Shown here one piece after another: positions 48,094-56,904 of a DNA stretch of 64,000 nucleotides; position 1 is the first letter of the stretch; every line of letters starts with the position of its first letter. Position numbers and translations under genes: made by a program. Source of the stretch: Butyrivibrio sp. FCS014 (GTDB lineage: Bacteria > Bacillota > Clostridia > Lachnospirales > Lachnospiraceae). The stretch covers positions 62,001 through 126,000 of the forward strand of contig NZ_JAHA01000007.1 of NCBI RefSeq assembly GCF_000526935.1, given 5' to 3'. The notes under the pieces were generated by a model. That model searched no databases and was not told the DNA's origin. It saw only the letters and a list, made by a program, of their open reading frames with translations.

Positions 48094-48795
48094 ATGGAAT
48101 TAAAACTAGACCCAAGGACAAAACTGTATATGATATTTGTTGTGTCGGCAGTTGTAATGATGAGTGCAACTACGCCCTTTTTATGGGGGCTAAGGATAGC
48201 AATAACTATGGTTCCAATAGCTCTTTTGATAGTGGAAAAACAATATGCATCAGCGCTGCGTTTTCTTGTATTGTATTTGGCTGCGTTAGGGCTTACTTTC
48301 TACTATCTTACGGCACAAGCCACCGGATTTCTGACGGCATTTCTTGTGGGCTATTGCAGTATTGTTGCTCAGTTTATGCCTGCAATGATAACCGCATGGT
48401 ATGTGGTCAGGACTACTAAGATAGATGAGTTTATATCAGCAATGCAAAAGATGCATGTGCCCGATGGAATAACAATTTCCCTGGCGGTAGTGATGAGATT
48501 TTTTCCAACCATCAAGGAAGAGTATGCATCCATACGGGATGCCATGAAAATGCGTGGCGTTATGCTGGGCGGAGGCAGTGCAGTGAAAATGGTGGAGTAC
48601 AGGATGATACCTCTTTTGTTTTCCTGCGTGAATATTGGTGATGAACTGTCCGCTGCGGCAATCACCAGAGGTCTTGGAGGAAAGGTTAAGAGAACCAGTA
48701 TAGAGCAGCTTAAAATGCAGGCACTGGATTACGTTTTTATTTTCGTTTTTACTGCTGCGGCTGTGATATTTGTGGCCTCAAAATACATGAAATGA
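48094..48795 (+). CDS. ECF transporter membrane (T) component
   Basis: A 233-residue EcfT-like protein: five or so helices (LDPRTKLYMIFVVSAVVMM at the start) and the cytoplasmic coupling motif pattern DAMKMRGVMLGGGS and ITRGLGGKVKR. It follows the S component without a gap, and its stop overlaps the next start (ATGATGA). Confidence 0.88.
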   Translation: MELKLDPRTKLYMIFVVSAVVMMSATTPFLWGLRIAITMVPIALLIVEKQYASALRFLVLYLAALGLTFYYLTAQATGFLTAFLVGYCSIVAQFMPAMITAWYVVRTTKIDEFISAMQKMHVPDGITISLAVVMRFFPTIKEEYASIRDAMKMRGVMLGGGSAVKMVEYRMIPLLFSCVNIGDELSAAAITRGLGGKVKRTSIEQLKMQALDYVFIFVFTAAAVIFVASKYMK

Positions 48796-50330
48796 TGAAG
48801 AATATTATAGAGATTAAAAATGTCAGGTTTCACTATAAAGGGGCAAAAGAATCACTGCAGAATGTTTCGCTTTACATAAAGGAGGGCGAAACTCTTTTGC
48901 TGTGCGGAGCATCGGGCTCAGGTAAGACTTCAGTATTAAGACTTATAAATGGTCTGATTCCAAATTATTATCAAGGTGAGCTTACGGGAGAAGTTATGGT
49001 TGCGGGAAGGGATATCTCAAAAACTCCGTTATATGAGCTTGCCGGTGTTGTGGGCACAGTTTTTCAGAATCCGAGAAGCCAGTTTTTCTCAGTTGATACA
49101 GATGGAGAGATTGTATTTGGACCTGAGAATGTTGGCCTTGAACCGGAAGAGATAAAGAGGCGAAAAGAACTGATCATCAATGAGATGGGAATAGATAAGC
49201 TTATGGAGAGAAGTCTCTTTGAATTATCCGGCGGCGAAAAGCAGCAGATAGCCTGTGCTTCGGTGGCAGCTCTTTTACCTGGGATTATACTTCTTGATGA
49301 ACCATCATCAAACCTTGACCGTGATGCCATAGAAAAGCTCCATGACATTATTCTTAAGTGGAAAAAGCAAGGCAAAACAATCATTATCTCTGAGCACAGA
49401 CTCTGGTATTTAAAAGATTTGTTTGATCGCGTGATATATATGGACAAAGGCAGGATTAAGAAGCAGTGGAGTAAGGAAGAGTTTTTGAAGCTCGACACTG
49501 CCACTATAGAGAATTTGAAGCTAAGACCATTGGAAGTGCCCTCATATTTCTCGGTGCTTTTTAATGAAAGGAGCAGTGAAAAAGAGACATCGGAGTCAGG
49601 CATGTCAAATAGTATATTACTGCAGGATTTCTTTTTCTCGTATCGAAGTTCGCCATATCTGTTTAGAAAAAGACATTTCGCGGAGAGTGATGGAGATAGA
49701 CTCGAACTCTGCATTCCTGAGCTTAAACTGCCTAAGGGGAAAGTAATAGGAATAGTTGGAAAAAACGGAACAGGAAAATCGACGTTTCTTAGATGTTTAT
49801 GTGGCTTAGAGAAGGACTGTAGAGGAATCATAGAAACAGATGGAAAAGTATATCGTGGAAATGCCAGGATCGGGCTAAGCTATATGGTCATGCAGGACGT
49901 GAACCATCAGCTTTTTACAGACAGTGTAGAGAGTGAAGTGCTGCTCTCTATGAGTGATAAGGATGAGATACGATGCCATGAAATACTTAAAAATCTTGGC
50001 CTAATTGAGTATAAAGACACACATCCAATGGCGCTATCAGGCGGACAGAAGCAGAGGGTTGCAATAGCGTCTGCTATAGCTGCAGGTGCAGAGATCCTTC
50101 TTTTTGATGAACCGACCTCAGGGCTTGATTTTGATCATATGATGAAAGTTGGACTGCTCTTGAAGGGGCTGGCGCAGTCGGGGAAAACTGTATTGGTATC
50201 AACACATGATCCGGAGCTTATAGAGAAATGCTGTGATTACGAATTGTACATAAAAAATGGCAGAGTAGAGTCGTTTGGCGGAATAGCAGAGAAAATTCTG
50301 AAAAGAAATGAGATTAAAGAAAGTGTATAG
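48792..50330 (+). CDS. ECF transporter ATPase, two fused domains
   Basis: A 512-residue fusion of two EcfA-like ATPases: domain 1 Walker A GASGSGKTSVLRL, signature LSGGEKQQIACA, IILLDEPSSNLD; domain 2 Walker A GKNGTGKSTFLRC, signature LSGGQKQRVAIA, ILLFDEPTSGLD. It completes the importer with EcfT and the S component. Last intact gene of the operon before a broken ABC system. Confidence 0.9.
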   Translation: MMKNIIEIKNVRFHYKGAKESLQNVSLYIKEGETLLLCGASGSGKTSVLRLINGLIPNYYQGELTGEVMVAGRDISKTPLYELAGVVGTVFQNPRSQFFSVDTDGEIVFGPENVGLEPEEIKRRKELIINEMGIDKLMERSLFELSGGEKQQIACASVAALLPGIILLDEPSSNLDRDAIEKLHDIILKWKKQGKTIIISEHRLWYLKDLFDRVIYMDKGRIKKQWSKEEFLKLDTATIENLKLRPLEVPSYFSVLFNERSSEKETSESGMSNSILLQDFFFSYRSSPYLFRKRHFAESDGDRLELCIPELKLPKGKVIGIVGKNGTGKSTFLRCLCGLEKDCRGIIETDGKVYRGNARIGLSYMVMQDVNHQLFTDSVESEVLLSMSDKDEIRCHEILKNLGLIEYKDTHPMALSGGQKQRVAIASAIAAGAEILLFDEPTSGLDFDHMMKVGLLLKGLAQSGKTVLVSTHDPELIEKCCDYELYIKNGRVESFGGIAEKILKRNEIKESV

Positions 50331-50372
50331 TTGTATTGGCAGAGAATGAAAACTGCATAAAGAGGAGAAGTT

Positions 50373-50716
50373 ATGAAAGAGTTTCTTGAGATTAATGATA
50401 TAAAAAAGAGCTTTGGAAGTGGTGAAGCCAGGCAGGATGTCCTCAGGGGCATGAATTTTACTGTAAAAAAAGGAGAGTTTTGTGTCCTCCTTGGTCCTTC
50501 CGGTTCCGGAAAGTCTACGCTGCTTAATATCATAGGTGGAATCGATACCCCGGATTCCTGATGCAGATGGATGGTTATTTCGCATTCTTCATGAGCAGGG
50601 AATCGATGGTGATGTCAGTAGTCTATATGCTGATAGGATATGCATTCGTATCACTGATTGACTTTAGGAGAATTAAACGGATACCACTGGATGTGGCGCT
50701 TAAGAACATTGAGTGA
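50373..50716 (+). pseudogene. Deletion remnant of a MacB-type ATPase joined to an FtsX-type permease tail
   Basis: Part 1 (50373-50561) encodes the first 62 residues of a MacB/LolD-like ATPase, with FVK-type start and Walker A GPSGSGKSTLLNIIGGID, ending where DTPDSG should continue. Part 2 (50561-50716) starts one base later in another frame and encodes a permease C-terminus: a helix MSVVYMLIGYAFVSLIDF and the tail IPLDVALKNIE. Everything between, probably well over a kilobase, has been lost. Comparable intact systems include HrtAB-like efflux. Confidence 0.8.
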
Positions 50717-50748
50717 GGCTTATAGTTGTCGCCAATTAAAATAGATAC

Positions 50749-50795
50749 GAAAACAAATTGAGGCAATCATATGATAATTGCCTCAATTTGTTTTC
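50749..50795. terminator. Perfect 19-bp hairpin terminator
   Basis: Arms 50749-50767 and 50777-50795 are perfectly complementary with a 9-base loop. It ends the flavodoxin gene (minus strand) and could stop readthrough from the ABC remnant. Confidence 0.8.
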
Positions 50796-50805
50796 TGAGA
50801 ATGAT

Positions 50806-51228
50806 TTATGCAATGGCTCTTCCAAGCGCAGAGCAGTTCTTCAGATCATCATCAGAAGGTGCATTGTTGGCAATAACGCTGTCTGTTACAAGATTTGCGT
50901 TATCGGATTTGCATCTTTCCTCCCAGTCACGCATCCACTGGCCATCACCCCAACCATAAGAACCGAAAAGTACTACCTTTTTACCGGATAAAGAGTTTTC
51001 TACTGATGTGAACATTGGATCAAACTCAGTTTCTTCAAGGACCTCTGCTCCCATTGCAGGACAACCGAATGCTATTGCATCGTAACCTGAAACGAGGGAA
51101 GAATTGAACTCAGAAGGTGAGAACATATCGACTGAAGCACCACTGCTTTCAGCACCTGCTTTTACTGCCTCAGCCATTGACTGAGTATTTCCTGTACCAC
51201 TCCAATAAACAATTGCTATTTTACTCAT
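50806..51228 (-). CDS. Flavodoxin
   Basis: A 140-residue FMN electron carrier. FMN phosphate loop WSGTGNTQSMA, then FGCPAMGAEVLEE and LFGSYGWGDGQWM (isoalloxazine loops). Flavodoxins replace ferredoxin when iron is scarce. It is divergent from the HMA gene, with a strong promoter (TTGACA-N16-TACAAT on the minus strand) followed by a GTTAGC operator. Confidence 0.95.
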   Translation of the reverse strand: MSKIAIVYWSGTGNTQSMAEAVKAGAESSGASVDMFSPSEFNSSLVSGYDAIAFGCPAMGAEVLEETEFDPMFTSVENSLSGKKVVLFGSYGWGDGQWMRDWEERCKSDNANLVTDSVIANNAPSDDDLKNCSALGRAIA

Positions 51229-51249
51229 ACTTTCCTCCTTTACGTTTAA

Positions 51250-51265
51250 GTTAGCTTATGCTAAC
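51250..51265. promoter_or_regulatory. GTTAGC palindrome, operator 2
   Basis: GTTAGCTTATGCTAAC, between the divergent flavodoxin and HMA genes. It begins immediately downstream of the flavodoxin -10, over its start point. Confidence 0.78.
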
Positions 51266-51293
51266 ATTGTATTTGACAGTGCTACAGTGTCAA
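51266..51293 (-). promoter_or_regulatory. Flavodoxin promoter
   Basis: On the minus strand: TTGACA (51293-51288), 16-base spacer, TACAAT (51271-51266). A plus-strand TTGACA (51273-51278) overlaps it and could serve the HMA operon, with a weaker TATTTAT at -10. Confidence 0.7.
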
Positions 51294-51332
51294 TATTTAT
51301 CACTGAGAAAATGTCTCAAGAGGTGACAGACT

Positions 51333-51710
51333 ATGGATATTCAGACAATAGTTGCAGCTGCTATATTTGTCGCAGCAATAATTCTTTTAATAATCATGAT
51401 GAAGAAAAAGCTTCTTCATGGAGGCTCATGCTGCGGAGGACATGAAGCGCCTGAATCTAAAGTGAAGGTGGCCGATAAGAATATTAGTCATTACGACTAT
51501 CATTATGAAGTGAGTATTGAAGGCATGGTATGTAGTAACTGTGCTACGAGAGTAGAGAACGCTCTTAACGGAAATGAGGGCATTTATGCAAAGGCCGATC
51601 TGGGAAATAAAAAGGCAGTTATTCATGCCAAGAGAGCGCTAAGCAAAGAAGAAGTGCTTGGGTATGTTAAAGAACTTCCGTATACAATAATGAGTTTTGC
51701 TCAAAAGTAA
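51333..51710 (+). CDS. Membrane-anchored HMA metal-binding protein
   Basis: A 125-residue protein: N-terminal membrane helix (about 5-24), a Cys/His-rich juxtamembrane piece (GGSCCGGHE) like that of FeoB-associated small proteins, then a heavy-metal-associated domain (GMVCSNC...RVENAL, residues about 62-120). It may bind copper, zinc or iron at the membrane. An approximate 120-base copy lies at 43734. It is the first gene of an operon of methyltransferase genes. Confidence 0.85.
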   Translation: MDIQTIVAAAIFVAAIILLIIMMKKKLLHGGSCCGGHEAPESKVKVADKNISHYDYHYEVSIEGMVCSNCATRVENALNGNEGIYAKADLGNKKAVIHAKRALSKEEVLGYVKELPYTIMSFAQK

Positions 51711-51736
51711 CGTCAAGAGAGGGATATTAGTCGAAT

Positions 51737-52336
51737 ATGTTTTGGGATAAGATTTCACCTTTATATGATCTTTTTGAGAATATCTATAATCATAAGGTAT
51801 ACGCTGACACAGGAAAAAGAGTCGCTGACTTCATAGAGAGCACCGATGAGGTTTTGGAGTGTGCCTGCGGAACAGGAGCTATCAGTTTTTATATTGCGAA
51901 GAATTGTAAGACGCTGATTGCTACAGACTTTTCATCCGGAATGCTAAAACAGGCTTCCAGGAAATGCAGTACTTATAATAATGTTTATTTCAAAAAAGCA
52001 GATATCACAAATATCAAATGCAGGGATTCATGGTTTGATAAGGTTGTTGCGGGCAACGTGATCCATTTGCTTCCTGATCCGGGAAAGGCTTTTGCTGAGC
52101 TGTGGCGTGTGGTTAAACCGGGAGGCAAGATAATCATCCCAACATACATCAATAAGTCAAAACAGTCTGCAGGACTGGCAGTAAAGTTTGTCACGCTGCT
52201 CGGTGCAGACTTTAAGCAGCAGTTTGATCTTGATTCTTACAAGAAATTCTTCGAGAACCTGGGATATCAGGGCGTGGAGTACACAGTAGTTGATGGCAGA
52301 ATGCCATGCGCTATTGCGGTGATCACAAAGGTGTAA
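51737..52336 (+). CDS. Class I SAM-dependent methyltransferase
   Basis: A 199-residue methyltransferase: motif I VLECACGTGAISFYIA, acidic loop IATDFSSGML, VVAGNVIHLLPDP, and the FAELWRVVKPGGKIIIPTYI strand. Substrate unknown. It is the first of four methyltransferase domains in the island. Confidence 0.85.
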   Translation: MFWDKISPLYDLFENIYNHKVYADTGKRVADFIESTDEVLECACGTGAISFYIAKNCKTLIATDFSSGMLKQASRKCSTYNNVYFKKADITNIKCRDSWFDKVVAGNVIHLLPDPGKAFAELWRVVKPGGKIIIPTYINKSKQSAGLAVKFVTLLGADFKQQFDLDSYKKFFENLGYQGVEYTVVDGRMPCAIAVITKV

Positions 52337-52338
52337 AC

Positions 52339-53079
52339 ATGATTATTATGAATGATAAAGCTGGTTTTAGTAGAAGTACAAAAGGATTATATCCCAGGAA
52401 ATATAACGAGAAAGTGAAGAAATGGCTTGTTGAAAGGTATGGTAAGGATAAGGCTGAAAGAATATGGGGGTGCCTTCAGGAAAACTATCTTCGGTTTCTG
52501 AATGAACTTCCGGATTATGGCGGTGCGAAAAACGGACATGCATCAGCGATATATGGAGGTTTTCTGATTTTTTCATTGTATCAGGCCCTGCCAGATCAAC
52601 CGAAGATAGAAGAATTGCAGGACTTCGTACAAAATCTTTTCATGGAGCCGTTTACAAAACTGGGTAAGGTGGTAGATCTTAATAAACCATTTTACATGAA
52701 GCTCATAAACTATGTGTTTACCAGGGTTGGGGACAGGGATAGGAAAGATATATTAAAGTACCCGGATGGTTTCATAAATGTAACGGAAGGTTATGATAAA
52801 GAACATCTTGCTTCGAGATATTACTTTACACAATGCCCTAACGCTGAAATCGCAAAGAGATATGGGTTATTACATGTACTTCCGCTTATGTGTAACTGTG
52901 ATTTTTATGGAATATCACAAATACATGGAAAGCTTGTCAGGGAAGGTACCTGCGGAAACAGTTCGAGGTGCGATTATCTTGTAATAGGGGATAAGAACCC
53001 CTTGGCATCCGAATATGAGACGGTAACCGATAAGGACGGATTTGTAGTAAGTAGACGGGTGGAGTTTAAAGCAGAATGA
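52339..53079 (+). CDS. L-2-amino-thiazoline-4-carboxylic acid hydrolase-family protein
   Basis: A 246-residue protein. The C-terminal half (FTQCPNAEIAKRYGLLHVLP, LMCNCDFYGISQIHGKLVREGTCGNSSRCDYLV) fits the ATC-hydrolase family widespread in gut clostridia, whose true substrate is usually unknown. Cys/His residues in CNCDF and GTCGNSSRCDY could bind metal or act catalytically. A second ATG lies 9 bases on. It overlaps the next gene by ATGA. Confidence 0.75.
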   Translation: MIIMNDKAGFSRSTKGLYPRKYNEKVKKWLVERYGKDKAERIWGCLQENYLRFLNELPDYGGAKNGHASAIYGGFLIFSLYQALPDQPKIEELQDFVQNLFMEPFTKLGKVVDLNKPFYMKLINYVFTRVGDRDRKDILKYPDGFINVTEGYDKEHLASRYYFTQCPNAEIAKRYGLLHVLPLMCNCDFYGISQIHGKLVREGTCGNSSRCDYLVIGDKNPLASEYETVTDKDGFVVSRRVEFKAE

Positions 53080-53768
53080 CTAGCGGAGAAACTGAAAGAA
53101 TTGATTGGGAAAGAATAAGGCATCTGTTAAAGGTTGGATGTTTTGCAGCATTAATGGTATTGGCAGCGGATATGATTCTGGGATGGGGAACATTTTACAG
53201 GGATGTACCCGGTCTTCCACCCATGTGGGCAAGATTCCTTTTAGTATCAGATGGAAGGATAATTGCATCAGCGCTTCTGGGGCTTATAGGGATTCCGTTG
53301 GAATGTCTGTGCTGGTTTGCTGTTTATCGCATGATAAAGCCCTTTTCTGAAAAGAATGCACATGATTACAGAGCTGGGCTCATAGGATGCCTTGCGTTTG
53401 GAGGATGTGGAGTGCATGTCCCATGCTGCATGGCGGTTTTTTTATTGAAGAGATTCTATCAATTGAATCCTGATACTGTGGTCGAAAACATGAAACCATT
53501 TCTGATCTGGTTCCTGTTACCTGCGACAATGATATTTCTGATCTTCTTTATACTTACAGCAGTAGTTCAGATAAGAGCATTCATCAAAGGAAACACGCCA
53601 TTACCGAAGTGGTGCTGGGTATTTAATATTATGATTGGGATACCATGGATTGTTTTAATGAGAGTCGTAGGAGATTATCCAATTACCAATGCTCTTGCTG
53701 CAGCATGGATCAGCGTTGGTAATTTATGGATGATGGGCGGGCTGCTCATTATGACCAGAGGGAAATGA
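53076..53768 (+). CDS. Conserved multi-pass membrane protein (DUF6796-like)
   Basis: A 230-residue protein with about six hydrophobic segments and the conserved-looking patches DVPGLPPMWARFLLVSDGR, GGCGVHVPCCM and VVGDYPITNALAAAWISVGN. Tentatively the DUF6796 family. Operon position suggests a role with the ATC-hydrolase-type and methyltransferase genes. Confidence 0.6.
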   Translation: MTSGETERIDWERIRHLLKVGCFAALMVLAADMILGWGTFYRDVPGLPPMWARFLLVSDGRIIASALLGLIGIPLECLCWFAVYRMIKPFSEKNAHDYRAGLIGCLAFGGCGVHVPCCMAVFLLKRFYQLNPDTVVENMKPFLIWFLLPATMIFLIFFILTAVVQIRAFIKGNTPLPKWCWVFNIMIGIPWIVLMRVVGDYPITNALAAAWISVGNLWMMGGLLIMTRGK

Positions 53769-53820
53769 GATAGTAGGCGGAATGTATTTCTATTAAGAGG
53801 GAGATTTTTGGAGGAGCTTT

Positions 53821-55356
53821 ATGTCTAAAAAGGCATCAAATTTTCAGAAAGTAGTAATGTCCTGGGGGTATCGCGGAAAAGAAATATTTAAACCGCTGAA
53901 TACGGGATGGATTGATGAAAATGTGGCTTGTGTCCGGGAATGGATTGCCAATATCTTCTTTTATACCAAGAATGGCACAACAATCATGATTGATGCCGGA
54001 TATAACTATGAGCGGCTTGCAGAGAAGATGAAATGGCTTGATATAGAGCCATCGAGCATAAAAGACATCCTGATAACACATCAGGATACTGATCATGTCG
54101 GCGCTGTGGAGAGAGACTCTGATGGACTGTTCAGGAATGCCAGACTGTATATCAGTGAAATTGAAAATAGATATATGACTGGCGAGAAGCGGCGCAAGGT
54201 AATCTTTGGGCTGTATAAGCTTCCGATGGTTAAAAGTGATAATGAGAGAAAACTTCTTAAAGATGGCGATGTGTTTTACATTGAGGACATCAAGGTGGAA
54301 GCAATCCTGGTTCCGGGTCATACTTGGGGGCATATGGTCTATCTGGTAGATGACGCTTATCTTTTCACCGGAGACACGATCTGGTTCGGCGCAGATGGCG
54401 GCTACAGTTTTATAAACGCACTGGCAGAGGATAACGAACTGTCAAAGAAGTCCCTGGCAAAGCTTGAGAAGCTACTTCGCGACAGGGGTATCAGGCCGAA
54501 GGTGATAACAGGCCATACAGGATGGTCTGATGATCTGGATTTTGTATTTGCGCACAGAGACCAGATCTGCAATAGTTTGAAGAGACAAAAACCTCATGAT
54601 CCTAATGCTCCTTATGATGGATATGACGAGAGGGAAGATAACGAAGAGAGGGCAAGAACCGAACGGCTAAAAAAGGCAGTTCCTGTATCTGACAGAATCC
54701 AGAGCGCCTATCATGATTCAAAAAATATCTATGATGATGTTCTGACACAGGGAAGTTTCCTTAGCAGGCAGTACATTCGCTTTTTCTGGAGCGGTACTGA
54801 TGACAATGAAATAGCAAGGAAAATACTTGCTTATGTTCCAGATGATTTCTCCGGGACACTACTTGATGTACCTGTAGGAACTGCGGTTTTTACAGAAAAG
54901 AAGTGGAGAAGGCTTTCAAAAGCTGGTATTACCTGCCTTGATTACAGCGTCGATATGCTGGAACAGGCAAAGAAAAGGCTTGAGGATTGTAAGAATATCT
55001 CATTTATTCAGGGAGATGTGGGAAAACTTCCTCTTGCTGATGGCAGCCAGGATATAGTCATGAGTATGAATGGATTTCATGCTTTCCCCGATAAGAAGAA
55101 GGCTTTTAAGGAGACATTCCGCGTTCTTAAGAAAGGTGGAATGTTTGTAGCATGCTTTTATATCAAGGGTAAATCCAAGAGAACAGACTGGCTTGTAAAG
55201 AACATTCTATCTAAAAAGGGCTGGTTTACACCGCCATTTCCTACAGAAGATCAGCTGCTTCGTATTCTTCATAAGCTATATTCTCAGGTTGAATATCATG
55301 TGGATGGTTCTATGGTGTATTTTAAATGCGTGAAGAGCAGATCTTTAAATGAATGA
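53821..55356 (+). CDS. Metallo-beta-lactamase fold and methyltransferase fusion protein
   Basis: A 511-residue fusion. N-terminal metallo-beta-lactamase-type hydrolase (about 20-245): THQDTDHVGA in place of HxHxDH, VPGHTWGHMVYLVDD, LFTGDTIWFG and VITGHTGWSDD. C-terminal class I methyltransferase (about 325-500): LLDVPVGTAVFTEK, CLDYSVDMLEQAK, SMNGFHAFPDK and FKETFRVLKKGG. The second metal-ligand His is replaced by Asp, as in several MBL subfamilies. Start follows GGAGGAG. Confidence 0.85.
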   Translation: MSKKASNFQKVVMSWGYRGKEIFKPLNTGWIDENVACVREWIANIFFYTKNGTTIMIDAGYNYERLAEKMKWLDIEPSSIKDILITHQDTDHVGAVERDSDGLFRNARLYISEIENRYMTGEKRRKVIFGLYKLPMVKSDNERKLLKDGDVFYIEDIKVEAILVPGHTWGHMVYLVDDAYLFTGDTIWFGADGGYSFINALAEDNELSKKSLAKLEKLLRDRGIRPKVITGHTGWSDDLDFVFAHRDQICNSLKRQKPHDPNAPYDGYDEREDNEERARTERLKKAVPVSDRIQSAYHDSKNIYDDVLTQGSFLSRQYIRFFWSGTDDNEIARKILAYVPDDFSGTLLDVPVGTAVFTEKKWRRLSKAGITCLDYSVDMLEQAKKRLEDCKNISFIQGDVGKLPLADGSQDIVMSMNGFHAFPDKKKAFKETFRVLKKGGMFVACFYIKGKSKRTDWLVKNILSKKGWFTPPFPTEDQLLRILHKLYSQVEYHVDGSMVYFKCVKSRSLNE

Positions 55357-55396
55357 AGAGTAGCATCGTAAAAACATGAATGAAGTCTGATGTGCT

Positions 55397-55412
55397 GTTA
55401 GCAAATGCTAAC
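55397..55412. promoter_or_regulatory. GTTAGC palindrome, operator 3
   Basis: GTTAGCAAATGCTAAC, 43 bases before the first gene of the operon that carries feoAB. TATATA (55415-55420) follows directly. Confidence 0.78.
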
Positions 55413-55454
55413 TTTATATAAATGACTAATCAGAAAAGAGGAGGAAAAAAAGTA

Positions 55455-56219
55455 ATGAAACCGGACTATAAGAACTGGGTGCCAAATGGGATGGTATATG
55501 GATTTTTGGGAGCTACCGGTGGGGCACTTATATTGACCTTGATCTTTGGCGTGGAAGGAATAGTTGGAAAGGTACTATTGGTAATAACTATAGTTCTTGC
55601 GCTAATGACGCTTTGGATGTTTCTGATGCACAGGGCATTTTCTTACAATGGCTCAAGGCAGATGTCCAGGCAGATAATTGATGGTGTTTCAGCCTATGTG
55701 AAGATTCCTGATGGAGGGAAAGGACTGGATGTCGGGTGTGGCAGCGGCGCGCTTACAATCGCATGTGCCAAGAAGAATCCAAATGCACAGATGGTTGGAA
55801 TAGACAGATGGGGAAAAGAATATGCGTCATTCAGCAAGACTCTTTGCGAAAGCAATGCAGAAGCTGAAGGAGCAGCAAATGTTTCTTTTGGTCAGGGAGA
55901 TGCTACAAAGCTTGGATTTGAAGATGAGACTTTTGACGCAGTGACAAGCAACTATGTATATCACAACATCCCCAGCAGGGACAGGCAGGCTATCCTCCTG
56001 GAGACGCTGAGAACACTGAAAAAGGGTGGAACATTTGCTATCCATGACATCATGTCAAAGAGCAAATACGGAGATATAGAGAGTTTTGCCAAAAAGCTTA
56101 AAGACATGGGCTACGAGGAAGTGCGGCTTGTTGATACTACCAGCGGAATGTTCATGAATAAGTTTGAAGCCACTTGGATGGGACTTAGTGGATCAACGAT
56201 TCTTATGGGTAAAAAATAA
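55455..56219 (+). CDS. Membrane-anchored SAM-dependent methyltransferase
   Basis: A 254-residue protein: two N-terminal membrane helices (about 14-60), then a class I methyltransferase with GLDVGCGSGALTIACAKK (motif I), MVGIDRWGKEYASF, SNYVYHNIPSRDRQ and TLKKGGTFAIHDIM. The ATG at 55455 follows AGAGGAGG; an upstream in-frame ATG at 55422 overlaps that site. First gene of the feo operon. Confidence 0.85.
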   Translation: MKPDYKNWVPNGMVYGFLGATGGALILTLIFGVEGIVGKVLLVITIVLALMTLWMFLMHRAFSYNGSRQMSRQIIDGVSAYVKIPDGGKGLDVGCGSGALTIACAKKNPNAQMVGIDRWGKEYASFSKTLCESNAEAEGAANVSFGQGDATKLGFEDETFDAVTSNYVYHNIPSRDRQAILLETLRTLKKGGTFAIHDIMSKSKYGDIESFAKKLKDMGYEEVRLVDTTSGMFMNKFEATWMGLSGSTILMGKK

Positions 56220-56241
56220 AATGAGTGATGAGGAGGATACA

Positions 56242-56868
56242 ATGATGGGATTATTCAAGAATTATGTAAGTCAGACAAGAAAACCGGAAGGGGTTCTCGG
56301 GAAAATGATGATCAATGGTATGAACAGTGGTCATGCTAAGATGGCGGACTGGGGAATATCACATCTTGAAGTCAGTGCACCCAAAGAGATGGTCGAACTT
56401 GGCTGTGGTGGGGGAAGAAATGCCGGGGTACTCATGGAAAAATACTCTTCGGCAAATATGACAGCAATTGACTACTCGCCGCTGTCTGTCGAAAAAGCAA
56501 CAGAATACAACAAGGTAATGATCGATAAAGGAAGGTGCCAGGTTAAGCAGGGAGATGTATCAAATCTAACTCTTCCGGAAGAAAAGTATGATCTGGCAAC
56601 TGCATTTGAAACTATATATTTCTGGCCGGGACTGGAGAAATGCTTTTCAGAAGTGGCAAAGGTTTTAAAGCCGGGTGGAACCTTCATGATTGTAAACGAA
56701 TCAGATGGTACAGACAAAGCGAGCCTGAGCTTTGAGAAGATCATCGATGGGATGAGGTGTCATACTCCTGATGAGATAGAAAAAGCTTTAAAAAGCGCAG
56801 GCTTTTCAAAAGTGAGGACAGATCACCATGAATCTAAGCCATGGATTACTGTAATGGCAGAGAAATAA
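56242..56868 (+). CDS. Class I SAM-dependent methyltransferase
   Basis: A 208-residue methyltransferase: VELGCGGGRNAGVLMEKY (motif I), MTAIDYSPLSVEKA, QGDVSNLTLPEEKYDLA and LKPGGTFMIVNESDG. The ATG at 56242 follows GAGGAGG. It lies 36 bases before feoA. Substrate unknown. Confidence 0.85.
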   Translation: MMGLFKNYVSQTRKPEGVLGKMMINGMNSGHAKMADWGISHLEVSAPKEMVELGCGGGRNAGVLMEKYSSANMTAIDYSPLSVEKATEYNKVMIDKGRCQVKQGDVSNLTLPEEKYDLATAFETIYFWPGLEKCFSEVAKVLKPGGTFMIVNESDGTDKASLSFEKIIDGMRCHTPDEIEKALKSAGFSKVRTDHHESKPWITVMAEK

Positions 56869-56904
56869 AGTTTATTAAACAAAGTATATGAGAGGAGAAG
56901 TGTT

